Below are positions 13,287 through 25,345 of a stretch of DNA of 64,000 bases, one piece after another. The stretch covers positions 248,001 through 312,000 of the forward strand of contig NZ_BONV01000001.1 in NCBI RefSeq assembly GCF_016862895.1, given 5' to 3'. Position 1 is the first letter of the stretch; every line of letters starts with the position of its first letter. A model generated the notes under the pieces. The model did no database searches, was not told the origin of the DNA, and saw nothing but the letters and a program-made list of their open reading frames with translations. The translations under genes were made by a program, and so were the position numbers. The DNA is from Planotetraspora kaengkrachanensis. Lineage in GTDB: Bacteria > Actinomycetota > Actinomycetes > Streptosporangiales > Streptosporangiaceae.

Positions 13287-14354
13287 ATGACCGCTTCCGC
13301 CGCCCCTTTCGACCTCATTCGCCCGGAGGTGGACCGTTCTCTGCGCATGTTCGTCGAAAGGCAGCGCCCCCTGTTCGCCGACCCTCAGCTGGCCGTCCTG
13401 CTGAACACGGCGGAGGACTTCCTCGCGGGCGGGAAGCGGCTCCGGCCGGCCTTCTGTTACTGGGGCTGGCGGGCCGCCGGCGGCGGGGACGACCCCGCGC
13501 TGCACGCCGCCGCCGCCTCACTCGAGCTCCTGCAGGCGAGCGCGCTCATCCACGACGACGTGATGGACTCCAGCGACGTGCGCCGCGGCATGCCCGCCGT
13601 CCACCGCAAGTTCGAGCAGATTCACCGGCAGGCGGGGTGGCACGGATCCGCGGAGCAGTTCGGGGAGGGCGCCGCCGTCCTGCTGGGCAACCTGCTCCTC
13701 ATCTGGGCCGGGGAGATGTGGCGCAACAGCGGCATGGGGCCCGAGGCGCTCGCGGCGGCCCAGCCGGTACACGAGCAGATGCTGACCGAGCTCATGTCCG
13801 GGCAGTATCTCGATCTGCTGGAACAGGCCCAGGGAGAGAGCACCCTCGACGGCGCGCTCCGCGTCGCCCTCTACAAGAGCGGCAAATACTCCGTCGAACA
13901 GCCGCTCCGGCTGGGCCTCGTGCTCGCCGCCCAGGCCCAGCACCCGTGGATCGACAGGCTCTGCGTCCAGTACGGCCAGCAGGTGGGCATCGCGTTCCAG
14001 CTCCGCGACGACATCCTCGGCGTCTTCGGCGACCCCACGGAGACGGGCAAGCCCGCGGGGGACGACCTGCGTGAGGGCAAGCGGACCATCCTGATCGCCC
14101 GGGCCCTGTCGGTGGCCTCCCCCGCCCAGGCGGAGACCGTGCACGCCCTGCTCGGGGATCCGCTGCTCGACGCCGACGGGGTCGAGCGGCTCCGTTCGGT
14201 GATCGTGGACACCGGTGCCCTGTCGGCGTGCGAGGAGATGATCAAGCGGTTCCTCGACGACGCGCTCCACGCGCTCGACCAGGCCCCCATCGACGAGAGC
14301 GCCCGGACGGCTCTCGCGGCCCTCGCCGTGGCGGCCACGTCCCGGCGGACCTGA
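13287..14354 (+). CDS. Polyprenyl (geranylgeranyl-type) diphosphate synthase
   Basis: Trans-prenyltransferase extending allylic diphosphates with IPP. The protein has 355 residues. The first Asp-rich motif is DDVMD (90-94) in SALIHDDVMDSSDVRRG, and the second is QLRDDILGVFGD (near residue 237). GGKRLRPAF (48-56) carries the IPP-binding Arg/Lys. The position opposite metF matches idsA2 (Rv2173) in M. tuberculosis. Chain length cannot be set from sequence alone. The ATG is 6 nt after TACCCT. Confidence 0.92.
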   Translation: MTASAAPFDLIRPEVDRSLRMFVERQRPLFADPQLAVLLNTAEDFLAGGKRLRPAFCYWGWRAAGGGDDPALHAAAASLELLQASALIHDDVMDSSDVRRGMPAVHRKFEQIHRQAGWHGSAEQFGEGAAVLLGNLLLIWAGEMWRNSGMGPEALAAAQPVHEQMLTELMSGQYLDLLEQAQGESTLDGALRVALYKSGKYSVEQPLRLGLVLAAQAQHPWIDRLCVQYGQQVGIAFQLRDDILGVFGDPTETGKPAGDDLREGKRTILIARALSVASPAQAETVHALLGDPLLDADGVERLRSVIVDTGALSACEEMIKRFLDDALHALDQAPIDESARTALAALAVAATSRRT

Positions 14355-14462
14355 GAACACCGGCCGGGAGCCGGCGCCGGAACCGGTCGCGGCCACGGGG
14401 CCGGGCGCACGCATGCCCCGGGCGGCCGACCACGCCCGGGCTTCGGCGGAGGTCCCGCCTGG

Positions 14463-15116
14463 TCAGAGCGGAAACGCGGTGAGCCGTGCCCGCAGTTCGG
14501 CCGCCGCCGCCCGGGGGTCGTCGGCCTCGGTGATCGCCCTCACCACGACGGCGCGGCGCACGCCGTACGACATGACCTCGTCGATCGTGTCTGGTCCGAT
14601 CCCGCCGATGCCGAACCAGGGCCGGCTGACGCCGAGATCGGCGGCGTGCTTGAGCAGGGCGGGCCCGGGCGCGGGGCGGCCGGGCTTGGTCGGCGTGGGC
14701 CAGATGGGACCGCAGCAGAAGTAGTCGACGCCGGGCTGCACCGCCGCGGCGGCGGCCTCCTCCACTGAGTGCGTGGACCGGCCGATCATGATGTCGGGCC
14801 CGAGGATGTCCCGCGCGAGTTCGACGGGCAGGTCGTCCTGGCCCAGGTGAAGGATGTCCGGGCGGGCGGCGTGGGCGATGTCCGCCCGGTCGTTCACCGC
14901 CAGGAGCGCACCGTGCCTGTCGCAGGCCGCACGGAAGACACCGAGCAGTTCGAGCTCCTCACGCGCCTCCAGTCCCTTGTCTCGCAACTGGACGATGTCC
15001 ACTCCGCCTGCCAGGGCCGCGTCGAGGAAGTCCTCGAGATCGCCGCGGTCCTTCCTGGCATCGGTGCAGAGATAGAGCCTGGCATGCGCGAGTCGCTCTC
15101 GCCGGGTGTCGGTCAC
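14463..15116 (-). CDS. thiE: Thiamine-phosphate synthase
   Basis: Joins HMP-diphosphate and thiazole phosphate to form thiamine phosphate. The protein has 217 residues from GTG 15116; upstream in-frame codons are Arg/Ser-rich and overlap the next gene. TIM-barrel motifs are [46 protein letters not shown] and [15 protein letters not shown]. It sits near thiO-thiS-thiG but on the opposite strand and without a riboswitch of its own. Confidence 0.95.
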   Translation of the reverse strand: MTDTRRERLAHARLYLCTDARKDRGDLEDFLDAALAGGVDIVQLRDKGLEAREELELLGVFRAACDRHGALLAVNDRADIAHAARPDILHLGQDDLPVELARDILGPDIMIGRSTHSVEEAAAAAVQPGVDYFCCGPIWPTPTKPGRPAPGPALLKHAADLGVSRPWFGIGGIGPDTIDEVMSYGVRRAVVVRAITEADDPRAAAAELRARLTAFPL

Positions 15117-15144
15117 CCGACCACAATGCCACGGGCCGCCGGGA

Positions 15145-15519
15145 TCAGAATCCCAGCGCCTGCGCCCTCCGCTTGACCTCGGTGTGCCGTCCCGCGACGA
15201 CCGCGTCGATCGGCGAACCGGGGAGCGACGGGTCCGGCGTGAACAGCCACCGAATCGCCTCGACATCGGTGTAGCCCGCGTCGGACAGAACGGTCAGCGT
15301 GCCGGGAAGCCCCTTGAGGACGTCCCCGTCCGCCAGGAACACGGCCGGGATGTTCGGTTCGCCGCCGTTTCTGCGGGCGCCGACGAGCTTCTTGTCCTTC
15401 AGAAGCTGCTTGGCCCGCCCGATGGACAGCCCCAGCCTGTCCGCGACCTTGGAAAGGGGGAGCCACTCCCCCACCAGCCGGTCGGTCTCCACGTCGATCT
15501 GCGCAACAGTAAGCGTCAC
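15145..15519 (-). CDS. Rv2175c-family DNA-binding protein
   Basis: Small helix-turn-helix protein of 124 residues. The wHTH runs from about 19 to 60 ([27 protein letters not shown]), followed by an [13 protein letters not shown] segment typical of Rv2175c. In M. tuberculosis this protein is a phosphorylation target of the adjacent kinase PknL; here a PASTA kinase lies 4 kb away beyond the thi genes, so the pairing may persist. GTG start at 15519, 7 nt after TAATGG. Confidence 0.88.
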   Translation of the reverse strand: MTLTVAQIDVETDRLVGEWLPLSKVADRLGLSIGRAKQLLKDKKLVGARRNGGEPNIPAVFLADGDVLKGLPGTLTVLSDAGYTDVEAIRWLFTPDPSLPGSPIDAVVAGRHTEVKRRAQALGF

Positions 15520-15562
15520 GAAACCACCATTACCACAGCCGACCTTCCAGGAAACACCTCGA

Positions 15563-16765
15563 TTACGCCATAATACAGTCGCGGAGGGTAACGGCGGGAT
15601 CCACGAGGCGGGCCACGTCGAGACGCTGCCCTCCCTCCACGACGCGACGGCCCTGCACGAGGTCGCGCGGCCGGTCGACGGTGAGGATCGCCGTGAGCCT
15701 GTCCTCCCCGGTGAGCCAGCACACCGCCCACTTCTCGTCCGCGCGCGGGTCTCCTCGCAGCACCATGTGCGTGGCGACCCCCCTGTGCCCGGCGAACTGC
15801 ACCATGTGGCCGAACTGCTCCGACCAGAAGTACGGAACCGGGTCGTAGACCGCGACCTCGCCGAGCAGCGTCGCGGCCGCGGTGTCGGGGGCGCCCAGAG
15901 CGGTGTCCCAGTGCTCGACCCGCATCCGGCGCCCGAACCTGCGCGACCACCAGTTGGCGCAGTCGCCGACGGCGACCACGTCGGCGAGCGACGTCCGCAG
16001 GTGCTCGTCGACGACCACGCCGTCCTCGACGGTCACGGCGGAGCCTTTCAACCAGTCGACTGCGGGACGCACGCCCACGCAGGTCAAGATCACGTCCGCG
16101 TCGATCCTGCCGCCCGACATCAGTGTCACGCCGCCCAGGTCCACGCTGCCGACCATCGTGTCCAGCCGCAGGTCGACGCCGGCCCGCTCGTACCAGGGGG
16201 CGGTGTGACCACCGGCGGCGGCGCCGAGGGCGGCCGCCAGCGGCGCCTCGGCCGCCTCGATCACGATGACCTCGCAGCCGGCCTTGGCGGCGGCGGTCGC
16301 GACCTCGGCGCCGATCCAGCCCGCGCCGATCACCACGATCCTGGCGCCGGGGACGAGCCGCGCGCGCAGGGCAAGTGCGTCGTCGATGGTGCGCAGCACG
16401 TGCTGGCTTCCCTCGCCCCGCAGTCGTATGGGCGAGGCGCCGGTCGCGATGACGAGGCCGTCGTAGTCGAGCTCGCCCTCGGTGGTCTCCACCACGCCGT
16501 CGCGCAGGCCCTTGGCGGCGACGCCCAGGCGCAGCCGCACGTCGAGGGCCTCGAGATCGGAGTCGACGACCGTGGAGTCGGTCTGGCCGAGCAGCACCGC
16601 CTTGGACAGCGGCGGCCGGTCGTAGGGGCGGTGCGGTTCCTCGCCGATCAGCGTGATCCGGCCCGCGAACCCGTGGGCGCGCAGCGCCTCGACACTTCGC
16701 ACGCCGGCCAGCCCGGCACCCACAACCACGACGTGATCCACGACCTGACCATAGATTGCCGACAC
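15563..16765 (-). CDS. FAD/NAD(P)-dependent ferredoxin-reductase-like oxidoreductase
   Basis: The product has 400 residues with two Rossmann folds. The FAD site is VVVVGAGLAGVRSVEALR (about 12-29) and the NAD(P) site IVVIGAGWIGAEVATAAAKAG (about 142-162). A C-terminal FAD motif VVAVGDCANWW precedes the reductase domain WSEQFGHMVQFAGH. This is the putidaredoxin/rubredoxin-reductase type; its redox partner is not in the window. It is divergent from the thiO operon with a short dyad between them (CGCAC-A-GTGCG, 16811-16821). Confidence 0.88.
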   Translation of the reverse strand: MSAIYGQVVDHVVVVGAGLAGVRSVEALRAHGFAGRITLIGEEPHRPYDRPPLSKAVLLGQTDSTVVDSDLEALDVRLRLGVAAKGLRDGVVETTEGELDYDGLVIATGASPIRLRGEGSQHVLRTIDDALALRARLVPGARIVVIGAGWIGAEVATAAAKAGCEVIVIEAAEAPLAAALGAAAGGHTAPWYERAGVDLRLDTMVGSVDLGGVTLMSGGRIDADVILTCVGVRPAVDWLKGSAVTVEDGVVVDEHLRTSLADVVAVGDCANWWSRRFGRRMRVEHWDTALGAPDTAAATLLGEVAVYDPVPYFWSEQFGHMVQFAGHRGVATHMVLRGDPRADEKWAVCWLTGEDRLTAILTVDRPRDLVQGRRVVEGGQRLDVARLVDPAVTLRDCIMA

Positions 16766-16876
16766 GGGGACCCGCCAATGGAGAGTGGATAACGAATTGA
16801 CTAACTACTGCGCACAGTGCGTAATGACTGCCTTGTGCGCATCCCTCCCGATCAGGGCTAGGCTAGGGACGTAAGA

Positions 16877-16969
16877 CGCGCGGGAGCCCGGCAGGCCGGG
16901 CTGAGAGGAGAGCGTGAGGCTCTCGACCGCAATGAACCTGATCCGGGTAATGCCGGCGAAGGGAGCGCA
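16877..16969 (+). ncRNA. TPP (THI-box) riboswitch controlling thiO-thiS-thiG
   Basis: All conserved elements are present in order: CGGGAGC, GGCTGAGA (16899-16906), GAACCTGATC (16934-16943), CGGGTAATGCCGGCGAAGGG. P1 is GCGC (16878-16881) with GCGC (16965-16968). The thiO GTG at 16970 begins one base after P1, and GAAGGGAG inside the aptamer is the only ribosome site, so ligand binding would bury it directly with no separate expression platform. TAGGCT at 16859-16864 is a plausible -10. Confidence 0.95.
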
Positions 16970-19289
<2,320 letters not shown>

Positions 19290-19290
19290 G

Positions 19291-19316
19291 CCGGGCGGCC
19301 GGCTCGCCCCGCCCGG
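19291..19316 (+). terminator. Terminator of the thiO-thiS-thiG operon
   Basis: CCGGGCGG, a 10-nt loop, then CCGCCCGG. Perfect 8-bp stem immediately after the thiG stop, followed by a second imperfect GC hairpin near 19322-19350. No U-tract. Confidence 0.6.
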
Positions 19317-19394
19317 ACGGCCTGAGCCGGGCGGGCGGGGGCCCGGCCCACTAACCGCGGGTCAATGCCGTGGTAAATGCCGGTTATCGCAGAG

Positions 19395-19408
19395 AGTGAC
19401 CCTTCACT
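19395..19408. promoter_or_regulatory. Dyad AGTGA-CCCT-TCACT upstream of the PASTA kinase
   Basis: A perfect 5-bp inverted repeat in the only gene-free stretch before the kinase, about 85 bp upstream of its start. It resembles a GTGA/TCAC operator, but the spacer is too short for a standard Crp site. The regulator is unknown. Confidence 0.4.
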
Positions 19409-19491
19409 TAGCGTCGAATTGACGGCGGAAAAGGTCTCAGTTTGGGATTCCCGAGCCCGGCGGGTTGCAAATCACCCTTAAACTCAGGCGC

Positions 19492-21435
19492 GTGGACACG
19501 ACGCTAACGGACCCGATCGTCGGGCATGTGCTCGACGGGCGCTACCGCGTCGAGTCCCGGATCGCCCGGGGCGGCATGGCCTCCGTTTACCTGGCTCTGG
19601 ACGTCCGGCTCGATCGCACGGTCGCCGTCAAGGTGATGCACCACACGCTCGCCGAGGACCCGCAGTTCGTGCGGAGGTTCATCGGAGAGGCCAGGTCCGT
19701 GGCCAGCCTCTCCCATCCCAACATCGTCCAGGTCTTCGACCAGGGCACCGACGGCAAGCACGTGTATCTCTCGATGGAGTACGTGCCCGGCCGCACGCTG
19801 CGCGACGTCCTGCGCAGCCGGGGCCGCCTGCCCGCCCGCGAGGCGCTGGAGATCGTCATCCCCGTGCTGGCCGCGCTCGGCGCCGCCCACCAGGCCGGGC
19901 TCATCCACAGGGACGTCAAGCCGGAGAACGTCCTGCTCACCGACGACGGCCGTGTGAAGGTCGTGGACTTCGGCCTCGCCCGCGCCGTCGAGGCGACCAA
20001 CCAGACCAAGACCGGCATGATGATCGGCACGATCGGCTACATGTCGCCGGAGCAGGTCACCTCCGGGGTCGCGGACTCCCGCAGCGACGTCTACTCCGTC
20101 GGCATCATGCTGTTCGAACTGCTGACCGGGCGTCAGCCGTACGAGGGCGACATTCCGATGTCGGTCGCCTACCGGCACGTCCACGACAGCGTCCCCGCGC
20201 CCTCCAGCGTCGTCGGCGACGTCCCGCCCTCGCTCGACACCCTGATCGCGGCGGCCACCGCGCGCGACCCCGCCAACCGCCCGACCGACGCCACGGCGAT
20301 GCTGGTCGCCGCCGTCGAGTTGCACCGCACGCTGCCCAAGACGCCCGCCAAGAACGGCCAGCACGCCGCTCCCGCCGCCGCCACCCCGCTGGGCTCCCCC
20401 GCCGAGCCGTACAGCACGGGGCAGATGCTGGCCGTCGGGGCCCACACCCCGAAGCCGGCCAACCGCACGATGGTCCAGCCGCGGGCCGACCTGCTGACCA
20501 CGCCGCAGGACGGCCGCCCCCGCGGCGTCATGAAGAGGCGGTCGACCTGGTTCGTCGCCGGGCTCGCCCTGCTGATGGTCGCGGGCGTCGCGCTGACCGG
20601 CTGGTGGTTCTCGCAGGGGCGCTACACGAAGGTGCCCGACCTGCTCAACCAGAACATCACGGTCGCCAAGCAGACGGCCGAGCAGCAGGGCTTCGTCGTG
20701 AAGATCGGCCAGGCGCGCTTCGACGAGCACGTGAGCAAGGACATGGTCCTCGACTCCGACCCCGAGGTCGGCACCGAGGTGGCCAAGGGCGCGCTGATCA
20801 CGCTCGTCCCCTCGGCCGGTCCTGAGACCGTGACGGTGCCCAAGGTCCAGGGTCTCAGTGAGGCGGACGCCCGCGATGCGATCGGAAAGGCCGGGCTCAG
20901 CGTCGGACGCGTGAGCAAGGCCGCGAGCGACACCGTGGCGCGTGGCCTCATCGTCAAGACGAGCCCCGAGGTGGGCAAGCGCGTACGGAAGAACTCGAGC
21001 GTCAACATCGTGATCAGCGCGGGGCTGCTCATGCCGGACGTCACGCAGATGATGCGTGACCAGGCCGAGCCGTTCCTCCGCGAGAAGGGCTTCAACGTCC
21101 AGATCGACGAGACCACCGACGACACCCCGCCGGGGACGGTCATCGCCCAGGACCCCGCGGGCGGCTCGGAGACCGTCGCAGGAGCGAACGTCCGCCTGAC
21201 CGTCTCACGCGGCCCCGACCAGGGCTGGCACTGGCCGTGGGAGAACCAGGGCGACCAGGCCAACCTGGTCCAGGTGCCCGACGTCCGGTTCAAGGCCGTG
21301 TCGGACGCGCAGGCCGAGCTGAAGGCGGCGGGTTTCAAGGTCAAGACCCGCAACCTCGTCGGCACCCAGCGCGTGGTGAGCCAGCAGCCTCTCGGCCAGC
21401 AACCGGCCGGCACCACGATCATGATCTGGCACTGA
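19492..21435 (+). CDS. Membrane Ser/Thr protein kinase with four PASTA repeats (PknL/PknB-like)
   Basis: The protein has 647 residues from GTG 19492, 7 nt after TAAACT (leaderless pattern). The cytoplasmic kinase domain spans about 18-275: AVKVMH Lys 47, HRDVKPEN (139-146) and DFG (159-161) are all intact, so it should be active. A Pro/Ala linker leads to one membrane helix near 350-370 (FVAGLALLMVAGVALTGWWF), then four extracellular PASTA domains starting VPDLLNQN, VPKVQGLS, MPDVTQMM and VPDVRFKA. The proximity of the Rv2175c-like protein mirrors pknL in mycobacteria. Likely role: sensing peptidoglycan fragments. Confidence 0.95.
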   Translation: MDTTLTDPIVGHVLDGRYRVESRIARGGMASVYLALDVRLDRTVAVKVMHHTLAEDPQFVRRFIGEARSVASLSHPNIVQVFDQGTDGKHVYLSMEYVPGRTLRDVLRSRGRLPAREALEIVIPVLAALGAAHQAGLIHRDVKPENVLLTDDGRVKVVDFGLARAVEATNQTKTGMMIGTIGYMSPEQVTSGVADSRSDVYSVGIMLFELLTGRQPYEGDIPMSVAYRHVHDSVPAPSSVVGDVPPSLDTLIAAATARDPANRPTDATAMLVAAVELHRTLPKTPAKNGQHAAPAAATPLGSPAEPYSTGQMLAVGAHTPKPANRTMVQPRADLLTTPQDGRPRGVMKRRSTWFVAGLALLMVAGVALTGWWFSQGRYTKVPDLLNQNITVAKQTAEQQGFVVKIGQARFDEHVSKDMVLDSDPEVGTEVAKGALITLVPSAGPETVTVPKVQGLSEADARDAIGKAGLSVGRVSKAASDTVARGLIVKTSPEVGKRVRKNSSVNIVISAGLLMPDVTQMMRDQAEPFLREKGFNVQIDETTDDTPPGTVIAQDPAGGSETVAGANVRLTVSRGPDQGWHWPWENQGDQANLVQVPDVRFKAVSDAQAELKAAGFKVKTRNLVGTQRVVSQQPLGQQPAGTTIMIWH

Positions 21436-21527
21436 CGACGACCGTCCGGCGATCCGGTTCCGGGTGAGCACCACCCGGCCGGATCGCGGCCAGGTCAGGG
21501 GACGAGCGAGCGCATCCGGGACGCGGG

Positions 21528-22502
21528 TCAGGGGATGAGCGAGCCGAGCAGGCGCAGCCGTCCGAGGCCGCCGTCAGGGTAGATGTCGAGCCGGGCGTGC
21601 GTCATCCTCCGCTCGCTGTCGAGGCGGAAGCGATGCCGGGTGTCCGGCTGGAGCGGCGTCCTGGCAAGCAGCGGAAACCACGCCTGTGCGTCGTCGAGCG
21701 CCGCCCGCTCCGCGTCGATCCCGCTGACCGAGGCCCACCCCGGCGCGTTGAACACGAGGTTCGCCGTGTCGAGTTCGGCCACCGCCACGGTGCCCGCGCC
21801 CGCGAGGGCCACGATCAGCCAGTCGTTGCCGCCGTCCCTGCGCCGGGCTGTCTCCCATCCCTCCGCCTGGTTCCTGGGCAACCCGGGCGCGATGACGTTG
21901 TTCGGCGAGGAGTAGAACTCGTCGGAGCAGGCGATCACCAGTCCCCCGTTCTCCAGGGCGGCGAGGTCGACGGTGAGCCCCGTGAGGAACGCGGGGTCGG
22001 GCGCGACCTCCCCGTGCACACGCAGTCTGGCCACGCCTCCGTCGGGGAAGATGTTCAACCGCACATGGGTGAATCGGCGCGGGTCTGCGACCTCGAACAG
22101 GTGGGCGGCGTCGCCCTTGAGCGCGCTCGCCGGCACGATCTCCACCCAGTCCGTCCGCTCGGCGAGTTCTCCCGGCGAGGGCCGGCCGTCGGCGGCGCAC
22201 GCTTCGACCGACGCGTGCGGCGGGTAGTTGCCCTTGAACCAGGCGGTGTCGATCACGATCCCCCTGATCACACCGGGGAGACCGAGCCGCACGATCGCCC
22301 AGTCGTGGCCCGGCTCCCTGCGCCGCCTGGTCTCCCAGCCGTCGTAGAGCTGGCCCTTCGGGCCGAACGTGTGCGGCTGGAACGCCGGCGGGCCCGGTCT
22401 GATGAGCGCCTCCCGCTCCGCGAACGACTCGTCGTTGGCGGCGACGACGGCCCCGCCGTACGTCCGGAGAGCAAGGTCTGGCAAACGGGTGAAGTCCGTC
22501 AT
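21528..22502 (-). CDS. alc: Allantoicase
   Basis: Hydrolyses allantoate to ureidoglycolate and urea. The protein has 324 residues with two similar allantoicase domains (about 15-160 and 180-322). Each holds a DGWETxRRR-type segment (LYDGWETRRRREPGHDWAIVR and EGWETARRRDGGNDWLIVA) and an xFPDGG/IYPDGG-LxRLRxxG ending. Last gene of the purine-degradation cluster, 1 nt after allantoinase. Confidence 0.93.
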   Translation of the reverse strand: MTDFTRLPDLALRTYGGAVVAANDESFAEREALIRPGPPAFQPHTFGPKGQLYDGWETRRRREPGHDWAIVRLGLPGVIRGIVIDTAWFKGNYPPHASVEACAADGRPSPGELAERTDWVEIVPASALKGDAAHLFEVADPRRFTHVRLNIFPDGGVARLRVHGEVAPDPAFLTGLTVDLAALENGGLVIACSDEFYSSPNNVIAPGLPRNQAEGWETARRRDGGNDWLIVALAGAGTVAVAELDTANLVFNAPGWASVSGIDAERAALDDAQAWFPLLARTPLQPDTRHRFRLDSERRMTHARLDIYPDGGLGRLRLLGSLIP

Positions 22503-22503
22503 C

Positions 22504-23835
22504 TCATTCTCCTGGGGTCAGGAACCGCCCGTTCGGCGTGACATGGTCGACCGGCACGCCGCGTGACCAGGTGGTCCGCACCACGCCCGTCAGCGTCCTG
22601 CCGTGATAGGGCGAGACCGGGTTGCGGTGGTGCAGCGCCGCCACGTCGACCGTGAACTCGGCCTCCGGGTCGAACGCCACCAGGTCGGCGTCCGCGCCGG
22701 GTCGCAGCCCCCCCTTGTGCGGCAGGCCGGCCAGCGCCGCCGTTCCCTGGGCCATCCACCTGACGACGTCGGGCAGGCCGTACCCGCGTGCGAGCGCGGC
22801 GGTCCACACGACGGGCAGGCCGAGCTGGAGCGAGGAGATCCCGCCCCACGCGGCGGAGAAATCGGGCACTTTGAGATCGGGTGTCGACGGGGAATGGTCG
22901 GAGACGATCCCCATCAGCACGCCGTCGGCGAGGGCCTGCCAGAGGGCGTCGCGGTTGGCGGCCTCCCTAACGGGCGGGCAGCACTTGAACGCCGGTCCGG
23001 TGACCTCCTCGGCGGTCAGGCAGAGGTAGTGGGGGCACGTCTCCGCGGTGATCCGGACGCCGGCGCGCTGTGCCCGGCGCAGCGGTTCGATGCAGGCGGC
23101 GGCCGAGACGTGCACGATGTGGGCCCGCGCTCCCGTCTCCGCGGCGAGCTCGATCACCTGCTCGACGGCCCTCCGCTCGGCGTCGGGAGTTCGCGATCGC
23201 AAGAAGTCCTGATATGTCGGGCCGGTGGGTTCGGTGAGCGAGGCGGGGTCCTCGGCATGCACGATGAGCAGCCCGTCGAACGTCGCGAGCTCGGCGAGGA
23301 CCTCACGCAGGCCGTCGCGGTCGAGCGCGGGGAACTCGTCGACGCCCGACGGCGACAGGAAACACTTGACGCCGAAGACCCCGGCCTCATGGAGCGGCTG
23401 AAGGTCCCCCACGTTGCCGGGCACGGCCCCGCCCCAGAAGCCGACGTCGACGTGGCACCGGCCCCTGGCGGCCTTCCGCTTGACCTCCAGCGCGGCCACG
23501 TCGACCGTGGGCGGCAGCGAGTTGAGCGGCATGTCGATGATCGTCGTCACGCCGCCGGCGGCGGCCGCCCGGGTGGCCGAGGCGAAGCCCTCCCAGTGTG
23601 TGCGCCCCGGCTCGTTCACGTGGACGTGCGTGTCCACCAGGCCCGGCAGCAACGCGAGGTCGCCGAGGTCGACGGTGTCCCGCGCGGGCGGCGGCTCATC
23701 GTGGGGGCACAGCGCCTCGATCCTGCCCGCTCGCACGGCGACGGACAGCGGGCGCTCACCTTCGGGGGTGACCGCCCGGCGCGACCGGACGACCAGGTCG
23801 TACGGCTCGACCACGTTCCTTGCGTCGGGGCTCAC
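22504..23835 (-). CDS. allB: Allantoinase
   Basis: Zinc amidohydrolase opening the hydantoin ring of allantoin. The protein has 443 residues. Motifs are GLVDTHVHVNEPGRT (metal His pair), GVKCFLSPSG (carboxylated Lys), LLIVHAEDP, ITAETCPHYL and GIVSDHSPS. The GTG at 23835 overlaps the upstream deaminase stop (GTGA). A longer open frame up to 24093 is shadow sequence inside the upstream gene. Confidence 0.95.
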   Translation of the reverse strand: MSPDARNVVEPYDLVVRSRRAVTPEGERPLSVAVRAGRIEALCPHDEPPPARDTVDLGDLALLPGLVDTHVHVNEPGRTHWEGFASATRAAAAGGVTTIIDMPLNSLPPTVDVAALEVKRKAARGRCHVDVGFWGGAVPGNVGDLQPLHEAGVFGVKCFLSPSGVDEFPALDRDGLREVLAELATFDGLLIVHAEDPASLTEPTGPTYQDFLRSRTPDAERRAVEQVIELAAETGARAHIVHVSAAACIEPLRRAQRAGVRITAETCPHYLCLTAEEVTGPAFKCCPPVREAANRDALWQALADGVLMGIVSDHSPSTPDLKVPDFSAAWGGISSLQLGLPVVWTAALARGYGLPDVVRWMAQGTAALAGLPHKGGLRPGADADLVAFDPEAEFTVDVAALHHRNPVSPYHGRTLTGVVRTTWSRGVPVDHVTPNGRFLTPGE

Positions 23836-25181
23836 TCGGCCGCCGCCAGCAGCCGGCGGTGGGCACGGGCTCCCGCCTCCGCGGCCTCGGCGTCGGAGAC
23901 CGTGCGCAGCTCGCCGTCCTCGACCACCGTCCGGCCGCCCACCAGGAGCCTGGCCAGGGGCGGCGTCCGGCCGAACGCGAACGCCACGACGGGGTCGTCG
24001 ATCGCCGCGTGGTAGCCGCCGAGCCTCCACAACGCGATGTCGGCCAGCTTGCCCACCTCCAGGGAGCCGATCTCCTTCTCGCGTCCGAGGCATCTGGCCC
24101 CGCCCATGGTCGCCAGCTCGAGCGCCTGACGGGCGGTCAGGGCACGCGGGCCGTACCGGGCGCGCTGCATGAGCATCGCCATCCGCACCTCCCCGGCGAG
24201 CGGGGTCATCTCGCTGGAGGCGGCGCCGTCGACGCCGAGGCCGACGGGGGCGCCCTCGCGGAGCAGATCGGAGATCCTGGCGATGCCCGCGCCCAGCCTC
24301 CCGTTGGACGAGGGGCAGTGGGCGGTGCCCGTGCCGGTCAGGGCGAAGCGGCGGATGTCGGCGTCGGTCAGATGGACGCAGTGGGCGAGCCAGACGTCGG
24401 GGCCGAGCCAGTTGAGCTGCTCGAGGTACTCGACCGGGAGCATGCCGAACTGCTCACGGCAGTGATCGTCCTCGTCCGAGGTCTCCGCGATATGGGTGTG
24501 CAGGCGCACGCCGTACGAACGGGCGAGCTCTGCGGACCTGAGCATCAGGTCGCCGGTCACCGAGAACGGCGAGCAGGGCGCGACGGCGACGCGGAGCATC
24601 GAGCCGAACGACGGATCATGGTATTTGCGGATGGCGTCCTCGGTGGCCTGGAGCACCTCGTCCGCCTGCTCGACCAGGTCGTCCGGCGGCAGCCCGCCCT
24701 GGGACTGCCCGCGGTCCATCGAGCCGCGGCATGGATGGAACCGCACGCCCACCTGCCGGGCGGCCTCGATCTCCGCGTCGAAGAGGTCGCCGCGGCCCTT
24801 GGGGAAGACGTAATGGTGGTCGGTCGACGTCGTGCAGCCCGACCTGGCCAGCCAGGCCAGCCCCGCCGTCGCCGCCCCCGACACCACCTCGGCGTCCATC
24901 CGGCCCCACAGCCGGTAGCTGGCGACCAGCCATTCGAACAGCGTCCCGTCGGGCGTGACGCCCTGTGAGGCCCACTGGTAGAGGTGGTGATGGGTGTTGA
25001 CGAACCCGGGGGTCGCCAGGCAGCCGGATCCGTCGACGCGCCGCGCGCCGTCGGGTACGGCCGGCGCCTCGCCCGGGCCGACGGCGGTGATCCGGTCGCC
25101 CTCGACCACGATGTGACCGGAGGGGATCTCCGGGCCGACGATCGGGACGATGTGGGCGTTCTCGATGACGACGTGCCTCAT
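23832..25181 (-). CDS. 8-oxoguanine deaminase (amidohydrolase)
   Basis: Amidohydrolase of 449 residues. Metal ligands are in GFVNTHHHLYQW (about 60-71), HTHIAETSDED (near 230), WLAHCVHL and GLGVDGAASSE. The sequence FHPCRGSMDRGQSQGGLPPD matches the 8-oxoguanine deaminase branch rather than guanine deaminase. The ATG at 25181 is chosen because the alternative GTG at 25196 lies inside a copy of the 53-bp repeat. No strong ribosome site is visible, so the repeat forms the 5' leader of this gene. Confidence 0.85.
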   Translation of the reverse strand: MRHVVIENAHIVPIVGPEIPSGHIVVEGDRITAVGPGEAPAVPDGARRVDGSGCLATPGFVNTHHHLYQWASQGVTPDGTLFEWLVASYRLWGRMDAEVVSGAATAGLAWLARSGCTTSTDHHYVFPKGRGDLFDAEIEAARQVGVRFHPCRGSMDRGQSQGGLPPDDLVEQADEVLQATEDAIRKYHDPSFGSMLRVAVAPCSPFSVTGDLMLRSAELARSYGVRLHTHIAETSDEDDHCREQFGMLPVEYLEQLNWLGPDVWLAHCVHLTDADIRRFALTGTGTAHCPSSNGRLGAGIARISDLLREGAPVGLGVDGAASSEMTPLAGEVRMAMLMQRARYGPRALTARQALELATMGGARCLGREKEIGSLEVGKLADIALWRLGGYHAAIDDPVVAFAFGRTPPLARLLVGGRTVVEDGELRTVSDAEAAEAGARAHRRLLAAAE

Positions 25182-25345
25182 TGCATGATCACGCACAGGA
25201 AACTCGCAGGTCAGAGTGGGCGGCAGCGAAAGAGCGCATGATCACGCCCGGAGGACGGGCAGGCGGGAGGGGTGATCGCCGAGGCTGTGCATGATCACAC
25301 ACAAGGGGCTCGCGAGCGCGCATGATCACGCTTGGAGTGATCACG
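25181..25345 (-). repeat. Array A of the 53-bp GTGATCATGC repeat
   Basis: Cores (read on the minus strand as GTGATCATGC) align from 25181, 25234 and 25287, spaced exactly 53 and 53 bp. Shortened units follow at 25318 (31 bp) and 25333 (15 bp). The last TGATCA provides the TGA stop (25343-25341) of the 2Fe-2S subunit gene, and the first core touches the deaminase ATG. The stretch holds nothing else between the two genes. Confidence 0.9.

Noticed and set aside
19395-19408. Crp or BldD operator
   Set aside because: A perfect dyad, but the 4-bp spacer does not fit the Crp site and the half-sites do not fit the BldD consensus well enough to name a regulator.
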